This document shows, in pieces, positions 12,555 to 23,673 of a stretch of 64,000 nucleotides of DNA. The stretch lies in the NCBI RefSeq assembly GCF_016808095.1, contig NC_068972.1, positions 33,945,029 to 34,009,028 of the forward strand, read 5' to 3'. Under the pieces are notes generated by a model. The model was not told the DNA's origin and made no database searches. It saw only the letters and a list, made by a program, of their open reading frames with translations. The stretch comes from Vigna angularis (taxonomy: Eukaryota > Streptophyta > Magnoliopsida > Fabales > Fabaceae). The translations under genes and the position numbers were made by a program. Position 1 is the stretch's first letter, and the number at the start of each line of letters is the position of its first letter.

Positions 12555-13454
12555 TAGGGATGGCAACAGGTCGGGTCGGGCACGAATAATGCCTACCCGT
12601 AACCTGACCCGCCGGACAAAACTGTATATGTTACCTGATCCGTTACCCGTACAAGTACCTGTTTAGAAAATATATGCGGGTACCTACGGATACCCGCAAA
12701 AAATAAATAAATTTTTTTATACATTTTTAAAATAAAATTACAAAAAATATATCTAATATAATATAATATAAATTATGTAACATCCCATCTTTAATAGTAA
12801 AATACTACTAAAATGAATATTACATATATGATAAATTTAACTAATATAAGAAACAAACCTACGAAAGACAATATCTACACCTGTAGATTCTTCCGACTTC
12901 TTTACTGAATCCCCTCAAACCCCTATCGCTAAAGTAACTGAAACAGATGTCTCCCTAAGCTCACACCAATCTCACACCATTAAGGTGATCATCGCAAAAG
13001 AGAAAACAATACACAGACAGATAAACACAGAAGCAAGGGTGAGCTAGATATACAAAGTTCATACTATTATAATAACACACAACATTCATGTTTGATTCAA
13101 GTAAATTGGATCACACATCATAACATGTTATACTTTAAACTTGACTCGTCCGGACTTAGAATGATTGCCGAGCTATGGCGGGTTGTGCACTCGTGGTGGC
13201 TTCTACTGCTTTCGAAAGCCATTGCCAATGGGTTTCACCTTACCACACTCACGAGGTTAGTCCATTATCACTCACCTTAGGCCATACTGGAAGCACCCAA
13301 GACTAGGACCTCCTGCTACTCCTCACGACATGGATCAATCCTCTCTACTTGAGAATGAAAGACCATTGGAGTTTCAGGATAACCCCCAAGACTTAGCTCC
13401 TGCATTCATTCTAAACATACTCGAATCTCAACAAGAGAATTCACTTTGGATCAC

Positions 13455-13620
13455 AACATAAGGCACCACCATGTAACCTCCCTGTGAGGTCCATGGAATT
13501 ACGTCTATAACATAGGGCACCACCATGTAACCTCCCTTTGAGATCCATGGAATTACATCCATAACATAGGGCACCACCATGTAACATCCCTTTGAGATCC
13601 ATGGAATTACGTCCATCAAC
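13455..13620. repeat. Tandem repeat, about 54 bp x 3
   Basis: Three units each containing GGCACCACCATGTAAC followed by CTCCCT or ATCCCT and GATCCATGGAATTACGTC, with few substitutions. It lies inside the interrupted solo LTR. The long open frames across it on the minus strand are a product of the repeat period being divisible by three. Confidence 0.85.
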
Positions 13621-15761
13621 CAATACTTTGTTACATTCAACCACCAAACATATCTCATACTTTCAATGTAATAACATTACCACCATCATACTATGCATTC
13701 CAATCATTCCATACACTTAATTCAACCAAAGAAAGAGCAAAAGAGAAATCTCGACTCAGAGAATTCGCTCAGCACACATCATTCGCAAGGTGAGACAGGA
13801 TCACCTCGCACAGCGCACCCTCACTCGCAAGGCAAATTAACTCACTGAGGTGCCAGACCTCATGTCTCTCGCATAGTGAACCCTAGTCGCTATGCGAGAG
13901 CTCAGACAGAGACCAACCCCCTTAAAACTCTCGCTTCGCGCCCAATTCGCCTTTCGAATTAAACTGGCAGTGACTTCAGACCACCACCAGTTGCACATCG
14001 ACCAGATTCGCTATTTGAATCACTAGACAGAGAGCAGCACCCTTTAGTCATTCGCACAGCGCACCAGCTCGCACAACGAATGCCTCAAACAGAGAGTACC
14101 CTCTGTAGGGACTCGCTATGCGAGACAATTCGCATAGTGACTCTGCATCATCTGCAGAACGCAAATTCTACAGAATTATGCACTCACACAAACCCTTACC
14201 ATTTCTAGGCCTTTTCTCAAATTTCTAACACCTCTAATTCATGTTTTACACCTAATTAAACTTGTCTAGATGATTATAAACGTTCCTACTACAATTCTAA
14301 GGTGATTTAGACTCAATTTCTACTTTAGAAAACCAAAATCAACAACTTAGTGACCCAAATTCAATTTTACCACTTGTAACTCGTGTTAGACTAGTTTGAT
14401 GTTCCTAACAAGTCAAAATTAACCTATCTGAACTACCCAATTTCACTCAAGACCTCCAATGCTCAAAATCATTATCCCACTTCCTCTCAAAGTGGCCTAA
14501 AATCCTAATAGTTCACTCAACACAGTGTATACTCCCTCACCTTCCATCTGAACCCTCATTTAACAGAACCCATACCTCAAACATATCAGATTTCAAATAT
14601 CACTTCAGCCCAACCAAATCCACAGTCACAATTTCCAGCATGTAGTTCAATTCATACAGAAAATCTCTTTAAAACATAAGTTCAACCCAAACGGCATGGT
14701 CACACAAAGTTCAGCACATCTACACATTTCATAAAATAAATTTTAAGAAAGACCTAGCTCCCCTTACCTCAAGTACAAACTAACCAGCTCACAAGAACAC
14801 CTCAACCGTACCTTTCGCAACAAGAACTCAACCAAACCCTATAGACCACCACATTAGTGATAGGAACAAGTCTTAGAGCTAGAATGGAATGGGAAATGAA
14901 AAAGAGGAAAGCACAAGACACATGCAACCAGCAAGGGTTGCATGTCCTAGATGAAGAACAAAGAAGAACTGGATAGAGCCACTTATCCGACTAAGACCCG
15001 AAATTGATCGGTTGGTTTTGAAAGTTTGTACGTTGTGGATGCTTGGGCACCACTTGATCGGAAATCAAATGGTTCAGAAAAGAGATTTGGTAGAGAGAAG
15101 GAAAAGAACTTGGAAGAAATGAGTTCAAGAAATATAGTAGGGTTTGGTTAATGAACCAGGATGTTCTAAAATGTGTTTTTAAGAAAAAAAATTATGGTTT
15201 CATTAACTTAACTAGTGTAGTAAAGGAAAACGACAGCGGTTATTTTCGCCTATTCGCAGCGGTTCCACAACCGAGGTATATACTGGCGAGGCAAAAAGTC
15301 TATCACTTTTTACCTCGGTTCTAAACCGAGACAAAAAGGTGTATGCTTTTACCTCGGTTCAAATACAACCGAAGTAGTAGAAGGTGTTCCTTTTTTTACT
15401 TTTTTTTGCCAGACTTTTGGCCTCGGTTGCTAGTGAATCGAGGAAGTAGAGATAGAGTTTTATGCCTCAGTTTGAAATTGAACGGAGGCAGTAGAAGGAT
15501 ATTTTATTTCTCCAACCTTTCTGCAATCAAAGAAAAATCAACTAAAGAAACTAGTCCATCGCATGGAAAATTCAATAAAAAAAATAAGATTAGTCAATAT
15601 CAAATCAAACTATTTATAATAGTTTTAGGAAATATCATACAGTGACATAATTCTGACATAATTCTGTCATATCCAGTGATCCCAATGAAGTTGGTTTTTT
15701 TTTATCTTGAAGAAATACAAGGTTTATACATCAAGAAAATGTTTACACAGATCTCAAAAGC

Positions 15762-16263
15762 TCATCTGGAATGAATATGTTTGAATAGAGATCTAGTGGC
15801 AGGATTGTTCCTTGGTCTCTCTCCTTTATCAAACTCAAAACTCGATGAGCTAGCATTGTTGTCATAATCAAGATTTTCGTCTTCCACTGATCTTAGCGCG
15901 TGAATCGTGCTTGAACTTCCACTACCAACAACCTTCTGAAAATGCTACATCTTTACACGACCCGTGTCACCATTTTCCTTCGCTATTGTCTCCTTTACTT
16001 CATGGGAAATCTTCTCACTCTGTTTCCGGTCCACCACAACATCACTGGATGGCTTTAATGATAGAACCTCTAAGCTTGGAGATGTAACTTGAACAGATAA
16101 TTTTACTATTAAATAAAAAGTAAATGTATGTGCAAAAATAAAGATATTGGAATTGCATTTTCAGACATTCATCTTCAAGGTTGTCAATTTTTGAAGCAAG
16201 TAAGCTATTAACAAATTCAGCATCTTCAAGCCTTGAAGGGGAAGTTCTGGATGAATTACTATT
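15762..16263 (-). pseudogene. Remorin-family gene fragment (captured)
   Basis: Two exon-like blocks read on the minus strand. Block 1 (16263-16168) encodes NSNSSRTSPSRLEDAEFVNS then LLASKIDNLEDE. After a gap of about 80 bases, block 2 (about 16088-15762) encodes TSPSLEVLSLKPSSD, KQSEKISHEVKETIAKENGD, SSTIHALRSVEDENLDYD and SSSSFEFDKGERP. I recognise this order as the N-terminal variable part of plant remorin-family proteins of the At2g02170 type, from memory and without a search. Block 2 contains an in-frame TAG after GRVKM and stops at FKHIHSR, short of the C-terminal remorin domain. It lacks a start, the first exon and the domain, so it is a captured fragment, not a gene. Confidence 0.65.
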
Positions 16264-17241
16264 AGGTATTTTATTTAATTTATCAAGTGCATGCAATAAA
16301 ACCCATGCTCCCTTGTGAGATAACACACTACATCCCCATAATGAAAAAGAAATGTAATTCAACATTAAATAATGATTAAAGAATTAGTTGTGTCCCATTA
16401 TTCGAAAAATATTAATTAGTCAAATAGTACAGTATCACAAAAAGAAAAAAAAAGCTAAACAACAATGAAAAATACATTAAATGCCTAATAATCAATATAT
16501 CCCAATGAGTGGAATTTTAACAACGCAAACTTAATCTTAATTACTATCAAACAAAATGACTTCTTTGTCTTGATGAAATCAAGTAAATGAAAGAACCACA
16601 TTCATATTAAAAATTAAAGAGGTAAACATCCAAAATAAAATAGATTAATAAAACTCTCCATGTTGATGGTGATGGATTGTCTCTGTGATTCCTAAAACTC
16701 TCCATGTTGACTTCACAAGTTCAAGAATTTCGTCCACTTTCTAGAAATTAGACAGACCACGGATGACAATTTAGGATCCACAAAAGTGATACAATCTAAT
16801 TTCTACTTTACCTGGTAGATTCTCAAATAAGAGTTTCATCACAATTATTTCTTCTTAATAAAATAGAATTTAGTCTTAACAGCAGATTTCAAGTAATTAC
16901 ATGTCCATGAAAACCCTCTGTTTCTTTTCCAATCAAATTTGGAAAAGCTATACATATCACTTGCACAACCCATGTACTTAGGAACCACAAACCTTATCAC
17001 AATTCACTTGTTAATAACTTCATATTCATAATATAAATAAATAAAGAAAACATAGCATAGCAATAACAATTTAAAGATGTAATGGCTCAACTTCTGCTAT
17101 AATATAGCCTTGGAAAGTAAAAGACACCAACCTTTGTTAGATTACAACCTTTGGTGTGGTCTCTCTAAATGGTGTGAAGTCTGCATAAAATGAAATAGAC
17201 AGTAGAGGTGAAGGTGGTTGGAGAGAGTTATGAAATTCAAG

Positions 17242-17725
17242 TTAAAGAGAAGCTACAAAGAAAATTGGAAAACAACATATTTCAGTAGAAGTAGTATCAG
17301 TATTTTTCGATTTCTTACTCAGTATTTTAGTAGCAACAATGGATTTACTGCTAGAACTTTTAGGAGTGTCTTCCTTAGATTTTTTATTAACTCCGTCCTC
17401 AGATTTGCTATTTGTCTTAGAATCTTTCAATTTGTTTCCATCTTTGGACCTTTTACTAGACTTCAGGGAAACACTTTTTGATCGACTATTCGTCTTTATT
17501 CCACCACTTCTGGAAGAAAAATTCATCCTTCCCTGCTTGGTGGTTTCACCATCACTTGTAAAACAAAAAAACAACAAAATTAAATATAATCAAGTAGCAA
17601 ACTAAAACAAGCAAGGAAAAGAGCACCGAGATTGGACAATCGCACTCCATCGACCCGAAGATTGGATTGATACTTTTTGGCAAGCTCAACATCTTCTAGA
17701 TCTATGCTTTCATTTTCTTCTAATC
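17242..17725 (-). pseudogene. Lys/Ser-rich gene fragment, unidentified
   Basis: Two minus-strand pieces look exon-like. One (about 17725-17625) translates as ENESIDLEDVELAKKYQSN followed by LRVDGVRLSNLG. The second (about 17570-17265) translates as GETTKQGRMNFSSRSGGIK, then a low-complexity run rich in Lys, Ser and Asp that includes KSSKRSKDGNKLKDSK and KEDTPKSSSSKSIVATK. Low-complexity basic tails like this occur in plant chromatin-associated proteins such as the PDS5 group, but I cannot identify it. It lies in the same CACTA-like piece as the remorin fragment and on the same strand, so it is probably another captured host fragment. Confidence 0.4.
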
Positions 17726-18107
17726 ACCGTCATCAAAACTTTGAAAAGGACAAGGAAAATTATAATCCAGCAAAGCACTTAATAATCCAATCATTCATAC
17801 ACAGTCCAAGTAAAAGAAATTGAACAATATTGTCAATGGTGTTGGTTGTGATACCCGGGCACTGACGAGGGCGGGGAGTGATCGCCGGTGCAAGATGCAC
17901 GAAGTGCAAGAGGCACAAACAAAGAGCGGCTCCTGGCAGGCTTCCAGTGGAAGGGACACATGGAAGAATCGAACATACACCGGAATGAGAGGGTTCTAGA
18001 GATTGTATAGGTATGGGACTATACAATTGAATTATAGCTTAAAGTTATTAGTTTGGCTACTCATATCACCAAAATGCATTTGCTTTTCTATAGCCTAACC
18101 CATAATA

Positions 18108-18170
18108 ACTCCATGGTTAAGCGTGTTTAGCCTGGAGTAATTTAGGGATGGGTGACCTTCTGGGAAGTCA
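18108..18170 (+). other. 5S rRNA-like sequence with internal Pol III control region
   Basis: From ACTCCATGGTTAAGCGTG to GGGATGGGTGACCTTCTGGG and GAAGTC, the stretch follows the 3' half of plant 5S rRNA: the A box (GTTAAGCGTG), the intermediate element, degenerate here (CTGGAGTAATTTAG), and the C box (GGATGGGTGACC...TGGGAAG), at the right spacing. The 5' half of 5S rRNA is absent, so this is not a 5S gene. It lies in the untranslated leader of the gypsy element, about 140 bases before gag. The partial leader copy at 23674-23921 ends just before this motif. 5S-derived segments are known in Cassandra-type elements; whether this one recruits Pol III is unknown. Confidence 0.75.
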
Positions 18171-18310
18171 ATATTCCCTGGAAGTTGTTGGGGCTCTTGG
18201 GACTTTTTGGGAGTGAGCTCGACTAGTTCGGTGGCGTAATTTTGATGTTTTTTTTCTTTTTTTGTGTGGTTATTTTTCCTTGCTTATCTTTTGCGTTATA
18301 AATGATAAGG

Positions 18311-19290
18311 ATGTCGGGACGACCAAGAAATCCTACTCCAACCGATGCTACTGCGGAGCTGGCACAGGCAATGCGATAGATTGCTCGGGTTTTGCAAGCA
18401 CAACATGCTGAGCAGGCACCCAGGCCGAGAGTGGGCATGAACAAATTTCTACGTCACAGTCCTGCGAAGTTCAATGGCAAGGCAACTCTAGATGAAGCAG
18501 ATGACTGGATTTGCAACCTTGAGAAGATATTTGAAGCGATCGAGTGCATTGAGGGGCAGAAGTTAGTGTTTGCTACATATATGTTGGCAGGGGAAGCTGA
18601 GTACTGGTGGCATGGGATGCGGAGGGGCATGTATACCCGAGGGGAAGTTGCTACTTGGGAAGATTTCAGAGCTAGATTCTTGGAGCGTTACTTTCCGGCT
18701 AGCGCTAAGCAGCAACGAGAGTCGCAGTTTCTGGCTCTTCAGCAAGGAAGTATGTATGTGCAAGACTACAAGGAGAGATTCGAGTATTTGGCTCGTTTCT
18801 ATACTTAGTCGAGGATTGGAAGTGCAGGAGGTTTGAGCAAGGATTGCGCCACCATCTTTTGAAGGCACTTGTTCACCTGAAGATTAATGAATTTCCAGAG
18901 TTAGTGGAGCAGGCCACGATAGCTGAGAGGTTGGATGAGTCTAGGCGTGTGATAAGGAACCAGAAGGGAAGCTTTTCCAGGGGCAAGCAGCAGAAGAAAC
19001 CGTATGAGAGGCCGCAACAGTTTAGGTCAGGTTTGTTGAAGTGCTTTGAGTGCGGCGGAGATCACATCCGAAGAAATTTTCCAAAGCTAAGTGACGTCAA
19101 GAAGGAGGTGAGGACGTGTTTCACATGTAATAAGCCTGGGCATATCTCTCTTAATTTCCCTCAGAAGAGGTCATTTGGTGGAACGCCTCAGAAGTCAGCT
19201 AATGGTGGAAAGTCGCAGGTTGCGGGTAGAGTGTTTGCCATGACGAGAGCAGAAGCCGAGAAGTCAGGTAGCCTGATACTTGATACTTGA
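18311..19290 (+). pseudogene. Tekay-type gag, broken
   Basis: The frame opens at ATG 18311 (MSGRPRNPTPTDATAE), hits TAG at 18377, and continues in the same frame from the following codon through a capsid region with FNGKATLDEADDWICNLEKI, YWWHGM and WEDFRARFLERYFP to TAG at 18806. A frame change then occurs, and reading resumes in another frame to 19290. Two zinc knuckles follow at about 19040-19160: CFECGGDHIRRNF and CFTCNKPGHISLNF. In both, the last position expected to be Cys (CX2CX4HX4C) is Phe. Gag would package RNA in the cytoplasm; this copy cannot. Confidence 0.85.
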
Positions 19291-22200
19291 TCTTTGTTTG
19301 GTAGAAATGTGCATGTCCTGTTTGATTCGGGTGCGACACACTCGTTTATATAATTTTTGTGTGTGGAGAATCTTGGACTCTCTATGTTTGACTTGGGGTG
19401 TGAGCTTGTTGTCTCTACTCCAACATCCGGACATGTTTAAACCAGTTCAATCTGTGTTGGGTGTCCGATCGAGGTGGCAGGTCACAAGTCCAAAGTCAAC
19501 TTGGTGTGCTTGCCGCTTGAAGGTCAGGACGTGATCTTGGGGATGGATTGGTTAGCTGATAACCATGTGATGATTGACTGTGGACGTCAGAGGGTAGTCT
19601 TCCAGGAACTAGAAGGCATTAAAATGTCAACATCAAAGGAAGTCGTACAAGATCTCAAGAGTGGAGCTGTTTGCTTTATGTTGATAGTGAAAGAGTAGAA
19701 GAAGAGCATAAACGAGCAGATCAGTGGAATACTAGTAGTCGAGGAATATGCTGATGTTTTTCCTAAGGAGGTACCGGGTTTGCCGCCGAGTCGTGAAGTG
19801 GACTTTGCAATAGATCTGATGCCCGGTGCAGGGCCAGTATCTGTAGCTCCATATCGTATGGCTCCAGCGGAGTTAGAAAAGTTGAAGAAGCAGATTGAAG
19901 ATTTGTTAGAAAAGAAGTTCATCAGACCAAGTGTGCCTCCATGGGGTGCGCCGGTGTTGCTAGGGAAAAAGAAAGACGGAAGCTCAAGGTTATGTGTGGA
20001 TTACCGGCAGCTTAATAAAGTCACTATCAAGAACAGGTACCCGTTGCCAAGAATTAATGATCTATTAGACTAGTTGAAAGGAGCTGGAGTGTTTTCAAAG
20101 ATTGATCTACGGTCAGGATATCATCAAATTCTTGTCAAGCTTGATGATGTGCAGAAGACAGTGTTTCGCTCACGCTATGGGCACTACGAGTATGTTGTAA
20201 TATCTTTCGGTGTGACCAATGCTTCAGCTATATTCATGGATTACATGAATCGTATCTTTCGTTCTTGTTTGGATAAGTTTGTCGTTGTATTCATTGACGA
20301 TATTCTTATCTACTCGAAGAACCGAGAGGAACATGCTGAACATCTGCGGATAGCGTTGGAGATTTTGAGGGAGCACCAATTGTATGGCAAGCTGTCGAAA
20401 TGTGAGTTTTGGTTGGATGAAGTTCAATTCGTTGGTCATGTGATATCTGCTCAAGGAATATCAGTCGATCCAGCCAAGGTGGAAGCTGTGTTGAAGTGAG
20501 AGTGTCCTACATCGATGTCGGAAGTAAGGAAATTTATTGGACTAGCAGGTTACTATCGGAGATTTGTAGAGGGTTTCTCCAAGATAGTAGGTCCTCTGAC
20601 TCAGTTGACGCGGAAGGACCAACAGTTTGTCTAGACTGATCTGTGTGAAGCAAGCTTTGAAGATATGAAGAAAAGGTTGACAACCGCTCTAGTGCTAATT
20701 ATTCCAGATATAGACAAGGCGTTTGAGGTATATTATGATGCATCATATCAAGGGTTGGGATGCGTATTAATGCAAAATAGAAGACCAGTGGCATATGCTT
20801 CTCGTCAGTTGAAGATACACGAGCAGAATTATCCGACGCATGACATTGAGTTGGAAACTGTAGTGTTTGCTTTGAAGACTTGGCGTCACTATTTGTATGG
20901 AGCGAAGTTTCATGTTTTTAATGACCACAAAAGTCTGAAATACCTGTTTGATCAGAAAGAGTTGAACATGAGACAGTAGAGGTGGATGGAATATTTGAAG
21001 GACTACGACTTTGAGTTGCTTTATCATCCAGGAAAGGCAAATGTCGTGGCGGATGCTTTGAGTAGAAAGCGGGTTCAGATGTCAGCTCTGATGATCAAAG
21101 AGTTAGAGTGAATTGAGAAGTTGAGGGACATGAATCTCGGTGTTCATTTGGGTCAGGAACACATGTGGTGTAGTCATCTGACAATTACGAGTAGTTTCTT
21201 GGAGCAAGTGAAGTCAGAACAAAAAACTGATCTGGAGCTGCAACGAATTGTGGGGTTGTTAGGAACTGATCAAGCCAAAGATTTTGCTTTGTGCTGGAAT
21301 GGTATTCTTCGGTTTCAAGGAAGAGTGTGTGTGTCGGCAACAACAAATTTGCGAAGGTTCATATTGGAGGAAGGGCATAAGAGTAATCTTAGTATACATC
21401 CGGGAATGACTAAGATGTATAAAGACCTAAAAGAATCTTTTTGGTGGAGCGGAATGAAGAAGGATGTTGCAGAGTTCGTAGCTTCCTGTTTGGTATGTCA
21501 GAAGGCGAAGATTGAACATCAAAGACCGGGTGGAATGTTACAGCAGCTGGATATTCCCCAGTGGAAGTGGGACAACATCTCGATGGACTTTGTAACTCAC
21601 TTACCGAGGTCATCGAGGGGTCACGACTCCATATGGGTGATAGTTGATCGGTTGACGAAGAGTGCCCACTTTTTATCCATCAATCAGAAGATGTCAATGG
21701 AGAAGTTAGCAGAGTTATACATAAGAGAAATTGTAAGATTGCATGGTGTACCAGATAACATTGTATCGGATCGGGATCCAAGGTTTACCTTGAGGTTCTG
21801 GCAACAGTTGCAGGATGCTTTGGGTTCGCGGCTGAGGATGAGTTCAGCATATCACCCTCAAACAGATGGACAGACTGAAAGAACTATTCAGTCATTAGAA
21901 GACTTGTTGAGGGCTTGTGTTTTGGACCATCTTGGTGGTTGAAGTGAGATCTTACTGTTAGTGGAGTTCACATATAACAATAGTTATCATTCTAGCATTG
22001 GGATGGCGCCTTTCGAAGCCTTGTATAGGCGAAGATGTTGAACTCTTCTCTGTTGGTTTCAAGATGGGGAAGTAGTATCAGTAGGTTCTGAGTTGTTGCA
22101 ACAAACTACTAAAAAGGTGAAGTTGATTCAAGAAAGAATGAGAGCAACACATAGTAGACAGAAGTCGTACGCTGATCGGAGAAGAAGGTCGCTTGAGTTC

Positions 22201-22620
22201 AATGAAGGGGATCATGTGTTCCTACGTGTGACGCCGATGGCAGGTGTGGGTAGGGCTATCAAGGCGAGGAAGTTGTCACCTAAGTTTCTCGGTCCTTATG
22301 AGATTCTTAGGCGGATTGAACCAGTAGCATATGAGATAGCATTACTGCCGCAGTTGGCAAACCTGCATAACGTGTTTCACGTGTCTCAACTGAGGAAATA
22401 CATTCCAGATCCTATGCATGTGTTAGAGGTTGATGATATACAAGTTCATGAAGATCTTACAATCGAAGCTAGGCCAGTCAGGGTGTTGGAGGTGTAGACG
22501 AAAAATCTGAGGGGAAAGGAAATTCGCACGGTGAAGGTGTTGTGGAACGAGAAAACTCAAGAGATGACTTGGGAGCTTGAAGAGTTTATGAGAAAAGAAT
22601 ACCTGCATTTGTTCGCATAG
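19291..22620 (+). pseudogene. Tekay-type pol with chromodomain, many nonsense stops
   Basis: Protease begins at VLFDSGATHSF (19315), with a disrupted stretch after it. From 19474 to the natural end at 22620 one frame is kept, broken only by stops: TAG at 19696, 20071, 20632, 20977 and 22495, TGA at 20497, 21109, 21940 and 22039. RT shows [20 protein letters not shown] and [11 protein letters not shown]; RNase H shows [16 protein letters not shown] and [18 protein letters not shown]. Integrase has a zinc site ending CLVCQKAK and a core with [13 protein letters not shown] and [11 protein letters not shown]-terminal chromodomain-like stretch, VKVLWNEKTQEMTWELEEFM, places it in the chromovirus (Tekay/Del) branch of gypsy, which tends to target heterochromatin. 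Confidence 0.9.
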
Positions 22621-22664
22621 TAGCCTTAATTTTCGAGGACGAAATTTTTTGGAATAGGGGAGAA

Positions 22665-23602
22665 TCTAAGACCCGTATAAATAAAATGATTTCTTACTTT
22701 AAGTATTTTATTTTGTGGTATTACATAATGAATTGTGATGTGAGACCATGTTAAGAAATAGTTAAGGAAGGAAAGAAAATCAAATTAATATTGGTTTTAT
22801 ATTAATTTTCGAAAAAGGTTGAAAAAGTATTTAAATATATTGTTTGCGCTATTATATCAGTGGATGGAGTCTGGTCTAGTGGTTGTTGTGTGCGTGCATG
22901 GGAGGGGTGTGCGTTTGGTCTTTATTTTGGCTCGTGTGAGTATAGAGCTCAGTGGGTGTGCCTAACCGAAGCTTTTACTTGTAATTCCTTGAGGAGTCGG
23001 GGAGATAGGTCTGAAGTTGCGATGGAAGACGACTCGAATCGCCCTGTTTTACGAAACAGGTTTGGTACGACAAAATTCAAGGAAACAACAGAAGCTTGTG
23101 ATAATGATCTGAGTCATTGTTTCGAATATCAGGATGTATTGTGATGTTATGACTATGATAGTCTGGGTGGTGATGATTTGGGTTATGAGTTGAATAATGC
23201 GATGTATTGTAAGGTTATGACTAGGATCGTCTATGTTATGATGTTTTGACATTGAAATTATATGCTATGTTAGGCTCTTAGTTACTCACCCTTTCCTTTT
23301 GTGGTTGTGGTTCCACCTACGATGATCGTACTTGTACGGGAGTAGATGGCGTTGCAGAAGGCAGAGATGGAGTAGCACAACGAGAGATATGGGAATAGCT
23401 ATGGGGAATTTATCATGTGTTTAAAGTTATTTTATGTTTTTGAATAATGAATTTGATATTTGTAAGGTTTGAACCTTATGTTGTAAGACGCTTAGACTTT
23501 TGAGGTTTTCTTTTCGCGATGTTATCTTTAAAAGAAAAAAAAAACTTGCGTAAATTTTGGTTTTTTGTTATTTTCTAGTGGCACTCCGTTAGGGATGTTA
23601 CA
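22665..23602 (+). repeat. LTR of the Tekay-type element
   Basis: It follows a purine-rich tract (GGAATAGGGGAGA) and starts TCTAAGACCCG, one change from the TGTAAGACCC expected, and ends GGGATGTTACA directly before a primer-binding site. Length 938 bp. Being followed by a primer-binding site, it acts in position as a 5' LTR for the partial leader on its right and as a 3' LTR for pol on its left. Confidence 0.8.
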
Positions 23603-23604
23603 AG

Positions 23605-23617
23605 TGGTATCAAAGCC
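23605..23617 (+). other. Primer-binding site after the Tekay LTR
   Basis: TGGTATCAAAGCC, one change from the usual TGGTATCAGAGCC. It is two bases after the LTR end. Confidence 0.85.
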
Positions 23618-23673
23618 TAGTCTCTCCCAGTACGGTGTGGTTCGAGGACGAACCAAGCGGAAGCTGGTGGGCA

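Larger units (their letters stand above)
15210..17846. mobile_element. CACTA-like transposon piece with captured gene fragments
   Basis: The left end, AACTAGTGTAGTAAAGG at 15210, resembles the CACTAGTG terminus of plant CACTA elements with the first base changed. Just inside are repeated CCTCGGTT and AACCGAG phrases on both strands (15260-15480), a typical subterminal repeat block. Further in are minus-strand fragments of at least two host genes (15762-16263 and 17242-17725). The right terminus is not seen: the next recognisable sequence is the gypsy leader at 17847, and nothing like a CACTA end occurs between the gypsy element and the resumed LTR at 23922. The right end was therefore probably deleted. 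Family assignment is inference from the left end only. Confidence 0.5.

Noticed and set aside
13455..13620. Possible CRISPR-like repeat array
   Set aside because: The units are directly adjacent with no unique spacers, and the genome is a plant.
13428..13658. Overlapping minus-strand open frames with a repeated peptide
   Set aside because: They arise from three 54-bp tandem units inside an LTR; the period is divisible by three, so one unit without stops opens the frame.
17218..17605. Plus-strand open frames over the Lys/Ser-rich fragment
   Set aside because: The antisense of a Ser/Lys-rich coding sequence is naturally poor in stops; the minus strand has the coherent exon-like sequence.
18108..18170. 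A functional 5S rRNA gene
   Set aside because: Only the 3' half of the 5S sequence is present, with substitutions in the intermediate element, and it lies in a retrotransposon leader without the 5S spacer or T-run terminator expected.
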